Shown one piece after another: positions 35,640 to 46,751 of a DNA stretch of 64,000 bases. The notes below the pieces were generated by a model, which was given only the letters and a program-made list of their open reading frames with translations, searched no databases and was not told the DNA's origin. The position numbers and the translations under genes were made by a program. Numbering within the stretch: position 1 is the first letter of the stretch; the number at the start of each line of letters is the position of its first letter. The DNA is taken from NCBI GenBank assembly GCA_022495995.1, contig JAFEMH010000169.1:434001-498000 (forward strand), written 5' to 3'. Origin of the DNA: Adenophora triphylla var. japonica (taxonomy: Eukaryota > Streptophyta > Magnoliopsida > Asterales > Campanulaceae).

Positions 35640-38600
35640 TCATCCATGGTGGCGAGATCCTCAAGTTCTTGCAACAACATCAAAATTCCTGTCGGCAACA
35701 GGGGGAGCTTCCCACTTCTCACAGTGGTCCTCTTCATCCTCTTGGGCAATGAAGGCCAAGTCATTTTCAAGATAGGGAACGAGCGAGTGACCCCTGCGAG
35801 CTTCCATGTCGTATTGAGACTCAGAAAACCAACGAGCTAATTGCTCGATGGTAACTGTAGCTGTGGGATCTACCAATGCACGACGGGCCATGTGCCTCTT
35901 CCCAACCTCGAGAAAGTCTTGTGCCTTAGCCACGATGGTATTATAGAACTCATCTCCCTCCTTGAACTTCTCCACAGCATCAGGGCCAGCCTTCTCCAGA
36001 GCCTCCTTCCACTTAGCTCGAGCTGAGTTATGCTCCTCGTTAAGCTCTGTCAAAAAAGAATCTTTATCGGCCAGAAGTTTGGAGACAGTGGCGAGCTCAA
36101 CCTTCGTCCTCTCATGAGCGAGGCGCTCAGCATCCCTTTCTGAAGTTACTTCCTTGAGCTTGGATTCTGTAGCTTCGAGGTCTGACAGGGCCTTTGTCTT
36201 CACCATCTCATTAGCTTCATATGAATTGTCCAGGTCATTGTACTTCTCCTTCAAATCCGCAAGCTCTTTAGCCTTTTTGGAATAATCTTGAAGGGTTTGC
36301 CTCTCCCTCTCAATGGAAGCTCTCCAAGAGCTCTTTACCTGCTCGACCATAGTAAGATTCTACATTTCAAAGAAACAGAAGAAGTGTTAGCTCGTAATTT
36401 AAGTGGATCGAGTCAAGGGATAAGCAACTACAATGAAAGAGAAAATGACAAATTACCTCACTATGAGCCATCCCAGAGCGAGCGTAAAATTCCTTGGTGA
36501 TCCCCTTATCGCCGAAATGAGTTAGGAGGTCGACATCTATTGCCCTCCTAACAATCACTTGGCCCAGGCTCATGTCGGGATAGCGGCGGCTCAAGCTGTT
36601 AAACCCTTCTAGCGGAGGAACATCACTCAACCTCTTCATTTTTTCATCCAGAGACTCCTTACTGGGAGGAAAGAAGGCTGGTGGAGGCAACTGACTCGAG
36701 GACACAGACTTTCCCTTCTCAGATCGGGACCTCTTCTTCGAACTTATAGGACGATCGTCTTCATCCTCTTCCATTATCATCTTCATCAACATTGACGACC
36801 GCAAAGAAAGGGCTAGCCCCTGCCATCCCAGCTTCAGAGGTCTCCATATTGGCATCTGGATTTGGGTCGGAGCTCAGACTTGCCCTGATTGACCTGTGAG
36901 AATCGTCACCTCCTTCATTAGCATCATTGGATTGGGTGCCGCTTGCAAAGGGTCTTCCAATCGACCTCTTCCATTGGGATCATTCCAGCGACATCCTTCG
37001 GGAGCAAATTGTTCCTAGTAGCAGCTTCTCTCTCTCTGCTCGCCTTAGCGTTGGCAGCCCCATGAGCCCTCTTGGCTTTCCTCTTATCAGAGACCCCAAC
37101 AATACGCACCATATTCGCTTCTTGTTCGGGAGTTAAAACTACACGACATCAAAGAAATCAAGTGTTAGCTCGGCAATTCGAAACAGTTCTACGAGTAAAC
37201 AATTGACGAGTTGCAATTCAAAGCAGTTCAATGTACGAATTGAATAACTCTACATACGAGCAGGCAATTTGATAAAGAGTTGCAATTCGAAATAGTTCTA
37301 TGAACGAGCTAACTAAGTTCTACATACGAGCAGGCAACGGACGATCTAAGAGTTGTGTATGCAGCTAAAAATAACGCTATGTGCCAATGATGTTACTTAT
37401 GCAAGTTAACAATGGACGAGCTAATGAATGCAGGTCAAGTAAATCCTTACCACCAACATGCTCTCCGTGGTCTTTGCAGTAATTTTCATTCTTCTGACAA
37501 AATTGACAGTTCTTCTTTCAACCTACCCAAGGAATGAGTAACCCAGTCCGGATATACCTGGCCTCTCAATACAGGAACAAGGGGTTCTACCACTCCATCC
37601 CCAGGCATCATCCCAGCCTGGATGTAGTTATACTTGGTCGTCCCTAACACCTCCCAGCTAATGGGCCCTTTCGCGACCAACGCGCACAACTTCCTATACA
37701 AGGTTTGGTGCCATGGAGGCTCCCAGTAGTTTTCCTCGTCAATAGTGTCAGACTCACTATTTGGCAAGGGGAACTCCCATCCCAGCCTACTCTCTACAAC
37801 TACCACATAGGAATTCCAGCTGCTATGCTTGTTGGGAAGGTTGGCAAACAATTTTGGAGAATTGGGTTTGGAAGGAGTACTAATCCCCCAATCCGCCTTG
37901 TCGAGCTTTGGAGCGAAAAATTCCTTGAAGACTCTTTATGCAAGGTTCATGGCCTAGAAACCTACATACCATGGCAAAGCACACTAGTACTGCAAGTGTT
38001 GGCCCAAGTGAAGGGGAAGAGCATACATACACTCAGGAAACTCATTGATAAAGGGATCTAAGGGCAACCTCAACCCCGCCTCAAACTGTCCATAAAAGAA
38101 GGCCACCCTAGTGGCATCGTAGTGAAGCCTGGTACGGAACTTGGCCATAAAGTCCGCCTTACTAAGGATGGTTATCCTATAATCCACTCTACTTACTCCA
38201 CGTAAATCATAAACCATGTTGTATCGGGACTCCATATTTTTCTTTCCTCGAAGAGGCCTACCGGGTATATATCCTCTCTCGTTCTTCCCGGTACAACGGA
38301 GGAGCCAAACGCATCTACAATTCGGGGGCCGTAAGAGGTCGAAGCAAAGCATTTCCTTCTTGAGTTGTCATATTCTGTACAAGAAGAAGGAGAAACAGGG
38401 GAGTCGGTCCTATGATCACATTCGGCCGACCTACCTAAGGGCGACCTAAACTCCCCTGAAAACCTATTCTCGTTCCTAAGGAAAGAAGGTTTGTGGACAT
38501 CCCTAACATAAAACAAAGTGATATGATCAAGCAATTCATGAAATAGATGAAAAGCGACAACATTTGAGTCGTCAATCACCACATTTTCAATTTCTCCCGC

Positions 38601-38822
38601 AATAGGCAACCCTATTTCACTAAAGTTCAACTCCCACCTGGTCAAGATAGAGGCACACTCGCTCAATGACATCTCTCTCCACCCACCGTTTATGTTCTTG
38701 CATACTCTACGGTTAACAAGCAATAAATACCCGTACCCAAGCTCCCGGTTCACTACTAAAGGTCCTAGCCGTGGCGGAATTAAACACAAAGCGTAAATCA
38801 AAGCCCTAAAGCAAATATACAA
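35640..38822 (-). pseudogene. spliced antisense gene of the Tat element, copy 2
   Basis: Transcribed against gag-pol. I map three exons: exon 1 from about 38822 to 37451 (donor GTAAGG), exon 2 from 37138 (acceptor TAG) to 36457 (donor GTAATT), exon 3 from 36359 (acceptor TAG) to about 35640. Exon 2 encodes an acidic/Ser-rich stretch with a basic SSKKRSRSEKGK (nuclear-signal-like) and exon 3 a long coiled coil (KKAKELADLKEKYNDLDNSY onward). Exon 1 is broken by frameshifts near 38200-38350 and 37850-37980; its protein has no motif I recognise. Antisense ORFs after pol are known in Tat/Retand/Ogre elements; their role is unclear. The start codon is uncertain. Confidence 0.65.
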
Positions 38823-39242
38823 GGGAAATACCTTAATTGATTGCGAGAAAGGGAGTTCGTTCGAAGCCGAGAGCGAAGTTTTAAATCTTACCGCAATTCC
38901 GTGATTATCGCCTGAGAGGGAGAGTTTGGAAACGGTAAGAATTCGAATTTGGGAAGAAGACTGAGTATTTCTATTTTCCTAAATTTGGAAGGGGAAAAGA
39001 AAATAGAAATTAATTTTCCAAAATTAAAAACTGAAGCGGTTTTCGAGAAGGAGTTCCAAGCGTCGGAGAATTGCAATCATTACCAAAATCGACGCTCCTT
39101 CATCTCCTACCGTTCATCGCCAACGACCAGGATGGTGCCACGTCATCAAAGGTCGACTATACCTCAGAATGAGTAGCGACCTGCGAGTAAAGCAATTCCC
39201 GTCAAAGATTTCCTTAACTTCCAAGTCGACAAAGTCCACTCG

Positions 39243-39257
39243 AAAGTTGGGGGCCAC
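39243..39257 (+). other. polypurine tract of the gypsy element
   Basis: AAAGTTGGGGGCCAC directly precedes the 3' LTR start TGAACATACC. Purine-rich G-run as expected for plus-strand priming. This site is missing in copy 1. Confidence 0.7.
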
Positions 39258-39884
39258 TGAACATACCAAAAGTGTCAAGTTGGGCTAAGCAAGTAAAGCC
39301 CAATCACAGATGGCATTGGCACCCACATTCTCAATAAGACCGATCCAATCGAACAAGGCCCAAGGCCCATCTCAAACATCGCCGACATAAGCCCGTGGTC
39401 CGACCTACCAGGTCCCGACCTAACTTAGTCCGACCTCATGATCCATACTACAATTCGGGTACGAATCATGCTCTACCTGCCAGATGTCGACCATTCTACG
39501 AGTGGCGACCTCGACCTAAATCAGCAAATGACGACCTGACACTTGCCGGCTTATTTGGTTAATCAATGCTCACAACTACATCCCTACAAATCAGGGATCG
39601 TTATAGACACGTGCCCACGACCAAGTAACTGCCGCTATAATCTCGGAGGACATGTTGCCTCCCCAAAAATACATCACATTTTCCTATAAATACTTCATCA
39701 CTACCAAACGGTGAAAGGTAACTGCCATTTTGTATTCTGAGTTCATTATTCGATACTCTCACGCCCGAGCGTCTTCGCCGGAGACACATCCGGCTAGTCG
39801 TGGGTTCTGATTTCAGGTCAAGGAGCCAGGTGATTCATCCTGCCACGTGGAGGAAGATTGATAAGCACAATTCCTGCAGCATCA
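39258..39884 (+). repeat. 3' LTR of gypsy copy 2
   Basis: 627 bp, TGAACATACC to GCAGCATCA. It lacks about 33 bp present in the other two LTRs (after TTCGATAC near 39756), a deletion flanked by short repeats. Followed by TSD GAAAG. Confidence 0.88.
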
Positions 39885-39954
39885 GAAAGGTGAAGCTTCT
39901 AACGGGACGCCCTTTTGGGTAATTGGTGAAGCTTTTATTGGGACGGAGGGAGTA
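39885..39954. mobile_element. Stowaway-type MITE, right part
   Basis: Begins with the GAAAG duplication and ends GGGACGGAGGGAGTA. It completes the MITE interrupted at 15547 or 27884, showing that the gypsy element jumped into a pre-existing MITE. Confidence 0.85.
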
Positions 39955-40175
39955 TAAGTCCAAAATAATAAATAAAATACTCCCTCATTTTCAACCTTCT
40001 CAGTTTGATTTTGAACGGAAATTAATAAAAGGTAAATGTTGCAAATATGAAAAGTAAAGTATGAGAGAGAGAAGGGGGGTGGGACTGGGAGTTTTGGTTG
40101 TGAGAAAGGCAAATGACTCTCTGTCCATTTTAATTAATAAAATAATTAAAAATAACTAAAATCTTTAATCTGCAA
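39955..40175. other. AT-rich spacer with degenerate MITE-like stretch
   Basis: Contains TACTCCCTC and a GAGAGAGAA-type interior resembling the Stowaway family, but no matching right end. No gene. Confidence 0.4.
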
Positions 40176-40322
40176 TCTATAGTATAAATGGAAGCGGTTT
40201 TGGCACTGTAGCATGAATAGTTTCAAGTGTCCATTTGACCATTTTGCCTCCACTTTTTTGTTCCTTTCCCATTTTGCCCTCCCTTTAGAAAATTTTTTTT
40301 TTTAAAAAAAAAACACACACAT

Positions 40323-40327
<5 letters not shown>

Positions 40328-40388
<61 letters not shown>

Positions 40389-40395
40389 TCTCTCC
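40328..40395. repeat. (CT)n microsatellite
   Basis: About 68 bp of CT repeats with one interruption. It probably came with the Rab gene's 5' UTR, where such tracts are common. Confidence 0.9.
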
Positions 40396-40710
40396 ATTCA
40401 GTTTCAATTGCAAATGAAAATGGAGATGCGGCAGTGGAAGCCGAATTGGAAGCCTGACATTGTTGCAAATGAAAATGGAGATGTGGTTGACGATGAATTC
40501 GTGCCGAATTGGAAGCCTGACATTGTTAGGGTTTAGTTCACCTTGATTTGCTTGGTGTGAAAGTGGAGCTATGCAAATGAGGATTTTCAACACCCCTTCT
40601 CCTCCGTTTCAGTTTCTGGGTTTGGATCTGATTACATAGATCTATCTGTGTGTGTTAATGGTTGAATTTTTTCTGCAGGTTGTGAGGGAGGAAAGAGAGA
40701 GAAGAAGAGG

Positions 40711-40875
40711 ATGGCCAATATGGTTGATCACGAGTACGATTATTTGTTCAAGATCGTATTAATTGGGGATTCGGGTGTTGGGAAATCCAACATTTTGTCC
40801 AGGTTTACCAGGAATGAGTTGTGTTTGGAGTCTAAATCCACCATTGGTGTTGAGTTTGCTACCCGTACTCTTCAG
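40711..40875 (+). pseudogene. RabA-type small GTPase, first exon only (Helitron-borne)
   Basis: Exactly 55 codons from the ATG to a GT donor at 40876. It encodes the N-terminus of a RabA (Rab11-class) GTPase: hydrophilic leader, P-loop GDSGVGKS, and switch [11 protein letters not shown]. The exon ends at ..RTLQ, a conserved Rab11 exon boundary, and an AG acceptor precedes the 5' UTR part at about 40679. The next exon (starting around the WDTAGQE motif) is not found anywhere to 64000. The parent protein directs trans-Golgi/endosome vesicle traffic. Here the fragment lies inside Helitron ends, so I call it a captured gene fragment, not a working gene. Confidence 0.8.
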
Positions 40876-41358
40876 GTTTGTCTTCCTCCTTTCGCTAATT
40901 TTCTCATCTTCTATAATTATTTTTGTTTTTTTAATGAATTACCCCTCTTTTAAAAGATGTTTTCTAATGATTTTGTGTTTATTGTGTGCTCTGATATAAC
41001 CAGTATGTAAATGTTTTGGGTGATTGGAGTTTTTTGACTTGGATTGTTTGTTGTGAAATTAGGGATGTGAGGTTACTTTCATGTGTATTAAGTATTTGTT
41101 TTAGTGATTATTGGGGATAATTGACTGAAGCATGATGTTCTTCTAAAGATTAAGTTGCAATTAGGACCGGTATTCATTGGGGATAAGTTTATTCATTATC
41201 CATTAATAATCATGTTTGTTCACGTAAAAAGAAATTTTTAAAATTTCTTTTTTCAATTTTTTTTTAAATTAAAAAAAATATATATCACGGGCATAATGTT
41301 TATGTTCATACATCACTATAATTTGTAATTATAATGTTTATGTTAATTAAAAAAAAGA

Positions 41359-41378
41359 CCCGTGTCCTCGGACACGGG
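41359..41378 (+). other. Helitron 3' hairpin
   Basis: CCCGTGTCC and GGACACGGG pair perfectly across a 2-nt centre, eight nucleotides before CTAG (41387-41390). This is the transposition terminator of Helitrons. Confidence 0.75.
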
Positions 41379-41418
41379 CATATGTACTAGTAATATTATA
41401 GACTAAAAAGGAAATGAA

Positions 41419-41811
41419 GAGCATCCACAATGGTAAGAGCTTTTTTCATAACTTTTTTGCAATTTTCGAGTGACACATCATAAACAACTCAAAAACAAAA
41501 ACCTCCAAGCTTTTTTCACAATGGTAGAGCTTTTTCATCAACTTTTTTATGGCCCCCACATCCAAAATTAAATTATTTTCTTGCATTTTTCTATGAATTT
41601 CAATTTAAGAAAAATAAAAATTATTATTTTATTTAATGTTCAATATTGAGAAATTGTGGAAATTAATGGAAAGAACTCCTAGAGAGAGCTTTTTGTAGAA
41701 GGAGTTGCTCTTTATGAAGGAGCTTTCCAACTTTTTCTATAATGAGAAAAAGCTCTAGAGAGCTTTTTCATGAAAATTAAAAGCTCCAAAAAGCTCCCAT
41801 TGTGGATGCTC
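41419..41811. mobile_element. MITE with GAGCATCCACAATGG inverted ends
   Basis: GAGCATCCACAATGG at 41419 is matched by CCATTGTGGATGCTC at the right end. About 390 bp, AT-rich, with several AGAGCTTTTTC-like subrepeats. No coding. I could not fix the target duplication, so the superfamily is left open. Confidence 0.75.
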
Positions 41812-42169
41812 TAAGAATTTTAACTGGTGGGACGGAAGTAGGACATTTTTTTTAACTTAACTAAGGCTCTGTTTGTTTCGCCGTAAAACATTTTTCGGAA
41901 AACGTTTTTCGGACAATAACTCGTTTTACGCCGTTTGGTTAGTCCCCGGAAAATATTTCCCGGAAAATAACTCGTTTTCCGCTGTTTGGTTGTTTTCCGA
42001 AAAATGGAGAAAACGTTTTCCGGAAAACATTTTACGTCCTTCCTAAGTAAAACGACTTACTGACCTTGTCCTAAGTAAAACATTTTCCGTAAAATGGTGC
42101 CCCTCATGTACAACTCATATTTCACAAGGTACAACATAATAATAATAATAATTAAAAAAATTAAAAAAT

Positions 42170-42640
42170 ACCCCTACCCCACCCCCTGCGTACCCCACCC
42201 CCACCCAAAAAAAAAAAAAAATTTATAACTGCCCCACCCACCCCCTGCCTACCCCACCCCCCCACCACCCCCCTCCAAAAAAAAATAATTTTTTTTTGTA
42301 ACCGCCCCACCCACTCCCTGCCTACCCCACCCACCCCACCCCCCAAAAAATTTTTAATTTTTTTTTTGTAACCGCCCCACCCACCCACCCACCCCCTGCC
42401 TACCCCAACCCCCACCCAACCCCCAAAAAAAAAATAATTTTTTTTTGTAACCGCCCACCCACCCCCTGCTACCCCACCCCCACCCACCCACCCCCCAAAT
42501 TTTTATTTTTTTTTTGTAACCGCCCCACCCACCCCCTGCCTACCCCACCCCACCCCCAAAAAAATTATTTTTTTTTGTAACCGCCCCACCCACCCCCTGC
42601 CTACCCTCCCCCCCCAAAAAAAAAATTAATTAAAAAAAAA
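42170..42640. repeat. C-rich minisatellite arm of the foldback element
   Basis: About eight units of roughly 60 bp, each TTTTTGTAACCGCCCCACCC followed by ACCCCCTGCCTACCCCACC. The G-rich complement follows at 42641-42708 and continues at 45557-45641 after the inserted LTR. The ORF on the minus strand here (Gly/Trp repeats) is a repeat artefact. Confidence 0.85.
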
Positions 42641-43727
42641 AAATTGGTGGGGGGTGGGTGGGTGGGTGGGGCGGTTACAAAAAAAAAATTGGGTGGGTGG
42701 GGGGGTGGTGTGAGCACCCCAACCCGAGACCTAACGCGTGTCCCGAGCTTGAGAAGCTCAAACTAAGAAAATCCATCTTAGATTTTTAAAACATTTATTT
42801 GCCTTTACAAGAAAACCAATTCTAAATTTTCCATAAACAAAATCAAATAATAATATCTCCACTTGGAGGAATTTAAACAAATACTTTAATAACCATACTT
42901 GATTAATTACATTGAAAATCCTAATTAACATTGTTTGACAAAAGAGTTTTCCTTCCAACTTGTAAAAGAGTAAAACTTAAATGTGACTCCCGACAACCCA
43001 CTCATATACCTATCCTGATAAGTCCCAAAAGCGAGAGTCCAAACTCTTTCCCCGGCCTCACTGGTTCAGGTCACCTGTCTCAGCACAATCTAAAGCAGTA
43101 AAAGGGAAGGGGTGAGAATAAATCTCAATAAGCTATTATGAATGCAGCAAGATGCCAAACAAGATGCAATACGTAGCATGGCAGCACATAACACATTATG
43201 AAAGCGATAAACACCTTACGTTACCTCATTTTACCTTTCCCGTCTGAACAATAAGTCGTACAACGTGGGAGTAAAACTCCTCTCTTTGGTGAACTGCCTC
43301 CAGCACATTCACCGCTTATAGGACTCATACTCCAGAGATCCATATAAGAAAATCAGATACTAAATCAGAGTATCCAACAACAATACCGCTAACTGTAAAG
43401 CTTTTGGCTTAATACAGAAGCATTCCCCCAAATCACCAAATCGCAACGGTACCCACTCTGTGGCCACAGAGGGGAACGGTCACAGATATAATGAACCTTC
43501 AATCACTTATAGAACAAATCAATAATTGATTGAATTCCATTATACCCTCGAATATCAACACGCTCAAGCACATAATAGATACTCGAAATAAATCCACAAA
43601 AAGGGATAATAATATAACAACATGGTAAAATATACTCATGCTAATCCATACCATAGTGCAACAGTTCATTTAATACACTATGCATAATACCATTAACGAA
43701 TATGAGCTCAAATAAGGTATCCACATA

Positions 43728-43875
43728 ACCACATAATCCACACCGGGATGCAATATAATCAATATGCCAGATAATCCACAACTGGGATACAACATAACAA
43801 TACCAAATAATCCACACTCGGGATACAATACAACCATATACCAAATAATCCACAATCGGGGTACAATATATTGAT
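43728..43875. repeat. short tandem repeat in the solo LTR
   Basis: Four diverged units of AATAATCCACAATCGGGATA followed by CAATATAAC-like sequence, about 30-50 bp each. Confidence 0.6.
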
Positions 43876-44234
43876 GTAACACATATACATTACTAACCAA
43901 CACACTAGTGTGATTATAGTCTCTACACTGTTCAACTAATCACCAAGGTATGGGAGCAAGTAAGGCCAACCTAAACCGTAAATCATTCTTACAAAGTTAC
44001 TACTCAACCTTGAATAATATTAATAAAAGTGCAAGACCTACTTCCCACAATTCCATTTTGACCAAATAAGACATCATGGCCTAGCCAAGACATTCTACTT
44101 TAACTTAGGTTAAAAAGGATTAATTCATATCTGAAGTAGATTAGATTTCACTACTTTGAAAGGGTTAGGAATCATACTTAGTGGTTGTGGTTAAAATTCA
44201 GCAAGAAAGGAAACTGGTGAACTTTTGGTGACAT

Positions 44235-44410
44235 GGGCGACCGCCCAAGTCACTATGGGCGACCGCCCAAACAAGGGTCAAAAGGGGTTGATATTTCTGT
44301 GATGATGGGCGGCCGCTCAAGCCACCATGGGCGACCGCCCAAGAGGGGAAATCTGAAGTCCAAAGGCTGCATTGGTGGGCGGCCGCTCAAGCCCATATAT
44401 GCGACCGCCC
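44235..44410. repeat. three pairs of GGGCGACCGCCC palindromes
   Basis: Copies start at 44235/44257, 44307/44329 and 44377/44399 (the last is incomplete). Partners are 22 bp apart and pairs about 71 bp apart. The same motif and spacing occur in the copia A LTRs. Confidence 0.85.
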
Positions 44411-45641
44411 AAGATTGAAAATCCTCAAAATCCTGTTGAACCAAAATCCCAAGCCAAGCTTCTTCAAAGTTGTGAACATAAAATGTTTTACTAACTTTCC
44501 TAACCTCGTTATAAACCATTTAAACCCAAAGTAGTATTAATTTAGTACTCAAAATCCATGTCAACATTCCAAATAATTAAGACTAACCTAACCCGTTCAC
44601 TTACTTAATTAATTCTCACATTTCACTACCACATTTCAAATTTAACCTTCTTAATCTAACTCAACCCACTTTCTTACATTCTTGATCAACTTCCTTAACA
44701 ACAACATCATTCTTTATTTTTAACCAATTTATCAACTCCAAGAAGATTTCCAAGGTATCAAATAACCATTATAACAACAATAACACAATTATTTCATGAG
44801 CATTTAAAGAAAGGAAATATCATAATAATTCACTTCCTAACTCTAATACTTGGCCAAACCCACATTAAATCCTTACTCTTGAACCATAAATTTTCCCAAT
44901 TACTCTATACCACTCTTCTTTCAACTTAGATCACCAATTTACAACTTAAGATTAATTCCAACTCAATTATCATTATTCAAAATACCAAAAATCATCTTCT
45001 TTCAACAAGAGATTAATTAACACATAAAGTGGGCAATTATTAGAAAGAAGTCATAATAACTTACTTTAGAGATATGAGGTGAAACTATGATTTCTCTACG
45101 AACATGGAAGTACACCCGGATCTTCAAATGGAAGAGAATTGCATTTATTATAATTTTTGGAAGGAGGAACTTAGGAGAGAATTTCCATGGAGGAAGTATG
45201 AGTGAGGAGGTGAAGAAGATGATGGAAAAGGTATGGGAGCAGCATAAGAGGTATGGGGAAGAGTTGAAAATAATGAAAAGAGAGGAGGAAATCAAGGGGA
45301 GAGCATGGCCCCCCCATTCCCCAAAACTAAGGCTTTCCAAATTTTCCACATAAATAAATCTAACTACCCACATTTTATTTATTTTGTCCATTTCTATTAT
45401 TATACTTCCCCCAAGATGCTTTATTTAATTTCCCAATCATCTCAACCTAATATAAGAAATCAAATATATAAAATGAACACAAAATATTAATAATAATACT
45501 AAAAGAATTTAATATGATGCTAAAATAGTGCCTAGGGTTAGGGTCGTTACAGGTGGGGTTGGGCGGTTACAAAAAAAAAAAAAAAATTGGTGGGGGGGGG
45601 TGGGGGGTGGGTGGTGGGATGGGTGGGGTGGTTACAAAAAA

Positions 45642-45715
45642 GAGCTGGTCTCCCATGAGAACAACTATATCCGTCTCATGAATGAGACGGGTCGGAATGA
45701 CCCGAAGCCCGACCC
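45642..45715 (+). repeat. left terminal inverted repeat of the Pack-MULE
   Basis: Contains the perfect hairpin CCGTCTCATGAATGAGACGG (9-bp stem, 2-nt centre) and GGGTCGGAATGACCC. Partner at 49273-49346. Confidence 0.75.
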
Positions 45716-45854
45716 ATGATCATGTGCAAACTTTCCGGCGTTATTTCTGCCATGGCGTTATTTCTGCCATTAATAACAGAGGAACAGCAACCCCTATTCC
45801 GAGACCAAGACAAACACTGAGGCCAATTCCAACACTCACTCTCACGCCAGCATT

Positions 45855-46493
45855 TAGGGCTGTTACACGAACCGAGCCGGCTCGAGCTCGGTTCGGGCTC
45901 GGCTCGAAAAAAGCTCGAGTTCGAGTGGGCTCGAGGTGAACTCGAGCTCGAGCTCGAACCGGTTTTCAGGCTCGTCATTTTTTTCGAGCCGGCTCGTGTT
46001 CGGCTCGTATGTTCGAAGAGTTCTGTTCGAGGTCGACTCGTTTGAGCTCGACTCGGGCTCGGCTCGTTAAAAGATCGAATAAATTTTAGTATATATAAGT
46101 CGAAGCTCGAGCTCGGCTCGTTTGATTTCAGTTTTTTTTCAAAAAATAAGTCGAAGCTCGAGCTCGGCTCGTTAAAAACTCGTTTGATTTCAGATTTCTT
46201 TCAAAAAATAAGTCAAAGCTCGAGCTCGGCTCGTTAAAAGCTCGTTCGATTTCATATTTTTTTCAAAAAATAAGTCTAAGCTCGAGCTCGGCTCGTTAAA
46301 ACTCGAGTTCGAGTAGCTCGCGAAAAGCTCGCGAGCCAGCTCGCGAAAAGCTCGAAACTTGATTCGAGCCGAGCTCGAACATGCATTCTGGGCTCGAGCT
46401 CGAGCTCGAGAAAAGCTCGAGCTCGATATTTTTTATTCGAGCTCGAGCTCGAAACTTCAAAGCTCGGCTCGGCTCGGCTCGTTTACAGCCCTA
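45855..46493. mobile_element. hAT-type MITE rich in CGAGCTCG repeats
   Basis: TAGGGCTGTTACACGA...TTTACAGCCCTA ends and an 8-bp duplication CCAGCATT (45847-45854 and 46494-46501), as expected for hAT. The interior is dense in GAGCTCGGCTCG repeats. Inserted into the Pack-MULE after its formation. Confidence 0.9.
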
Positions 46494-46751
46494 CCAGCAT
46501 TAAACCATGTCAGTTTCCCATCTTCACCTTCTAAATACTCCATTCCTGGATAAAAGTTACCATAGTCTTCATTTTCTGGCTTCGTATCCGGAAAATCTGT
46601 GACCAAAAACCTGCTTCAATTTCCTCTCCGTCACGACCATCATCACTGGTAATTCATTTATTGTTTTTCTCTCTCTTCCATGAACATGCAAATAATTATT
46701 GTCGGAAATGTTTGTTAAATCCGGCTGTAATTGTTGATGTTCTAAATAAAG

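Larger units (their letters stand above)
27885..39884 (+). mobile_element. Tat-type Ty3-gypsy element, copy 2 (both LTRs)
   Basis: About 12.0 kb with LTRs at both ends, TSD GAAAG (27880-27884 and 39885-39889), primer site, gag-pol, tandem-repeat spacer, spliced antisense gene and a polypurine tract. It has the longest open gag-pol frame (1126 codons). Nested in a Stowaway MITE. Confidence 0.92.
40176..41390 (+). mobile_element. non-autonomous Helitron with captured gene fragment
   Basis: The 5' end reads TCTATAGTATAAATGG, preceded by A. The 3' end has a 9-bp-stem hairpin (41359-41378) followed 8 nt later by CTAG, then T. TC start, hairpin plus CTRR end, and insertion between A and T without target duplication are the Helitron signature. 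The 1.2 kb interior holds a (CT)n tract, a spliced-leader-like 5' UTR and the first coding exon of a RabA GTPase. No helicase is encoded, so it depends on other elements. Confidence 0.75.
42709..45551 (-). mobile_element. large solo LTR (2.84 kb)
   Basis: TGTGAGCACC...GTCGTTACA, TG/CA ends, flanked by GGTGG on both sides (42704-42708 and 45552-45556); because the flank is G-rich repeat, this duplication is weaker evidence than usual. Read from the minus strand it begins TGTAACGACCC, as many plant gypsy (Del/Tekay-type) LTRs do. No gag-pol is present, so it is a solo LTR. It contains three palindrome pairs (44235-44410) and a ~50-bp tandem repeat (43728-43875). Confidence 0.7.

Noticed and set aside
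40711..40875. RabA as a functional host gene cut by later insertions
   Set aside because: Helitron ends enclose the fragment and no second exon is present; kept as a captured fragment, with the test stated.
42161..42487. 108-codon Gly/Trp-rich ORF on the minus strand
   Set aside because: Product of the C-rich tandem repeat; the same ORF type appears in the other foldback.
45532..45547. Possible interstitial telomere repeat (TAGGGTTAGGGTCG)
   Set aside because: Fewer than two units and explained as the end of the solo LTR.
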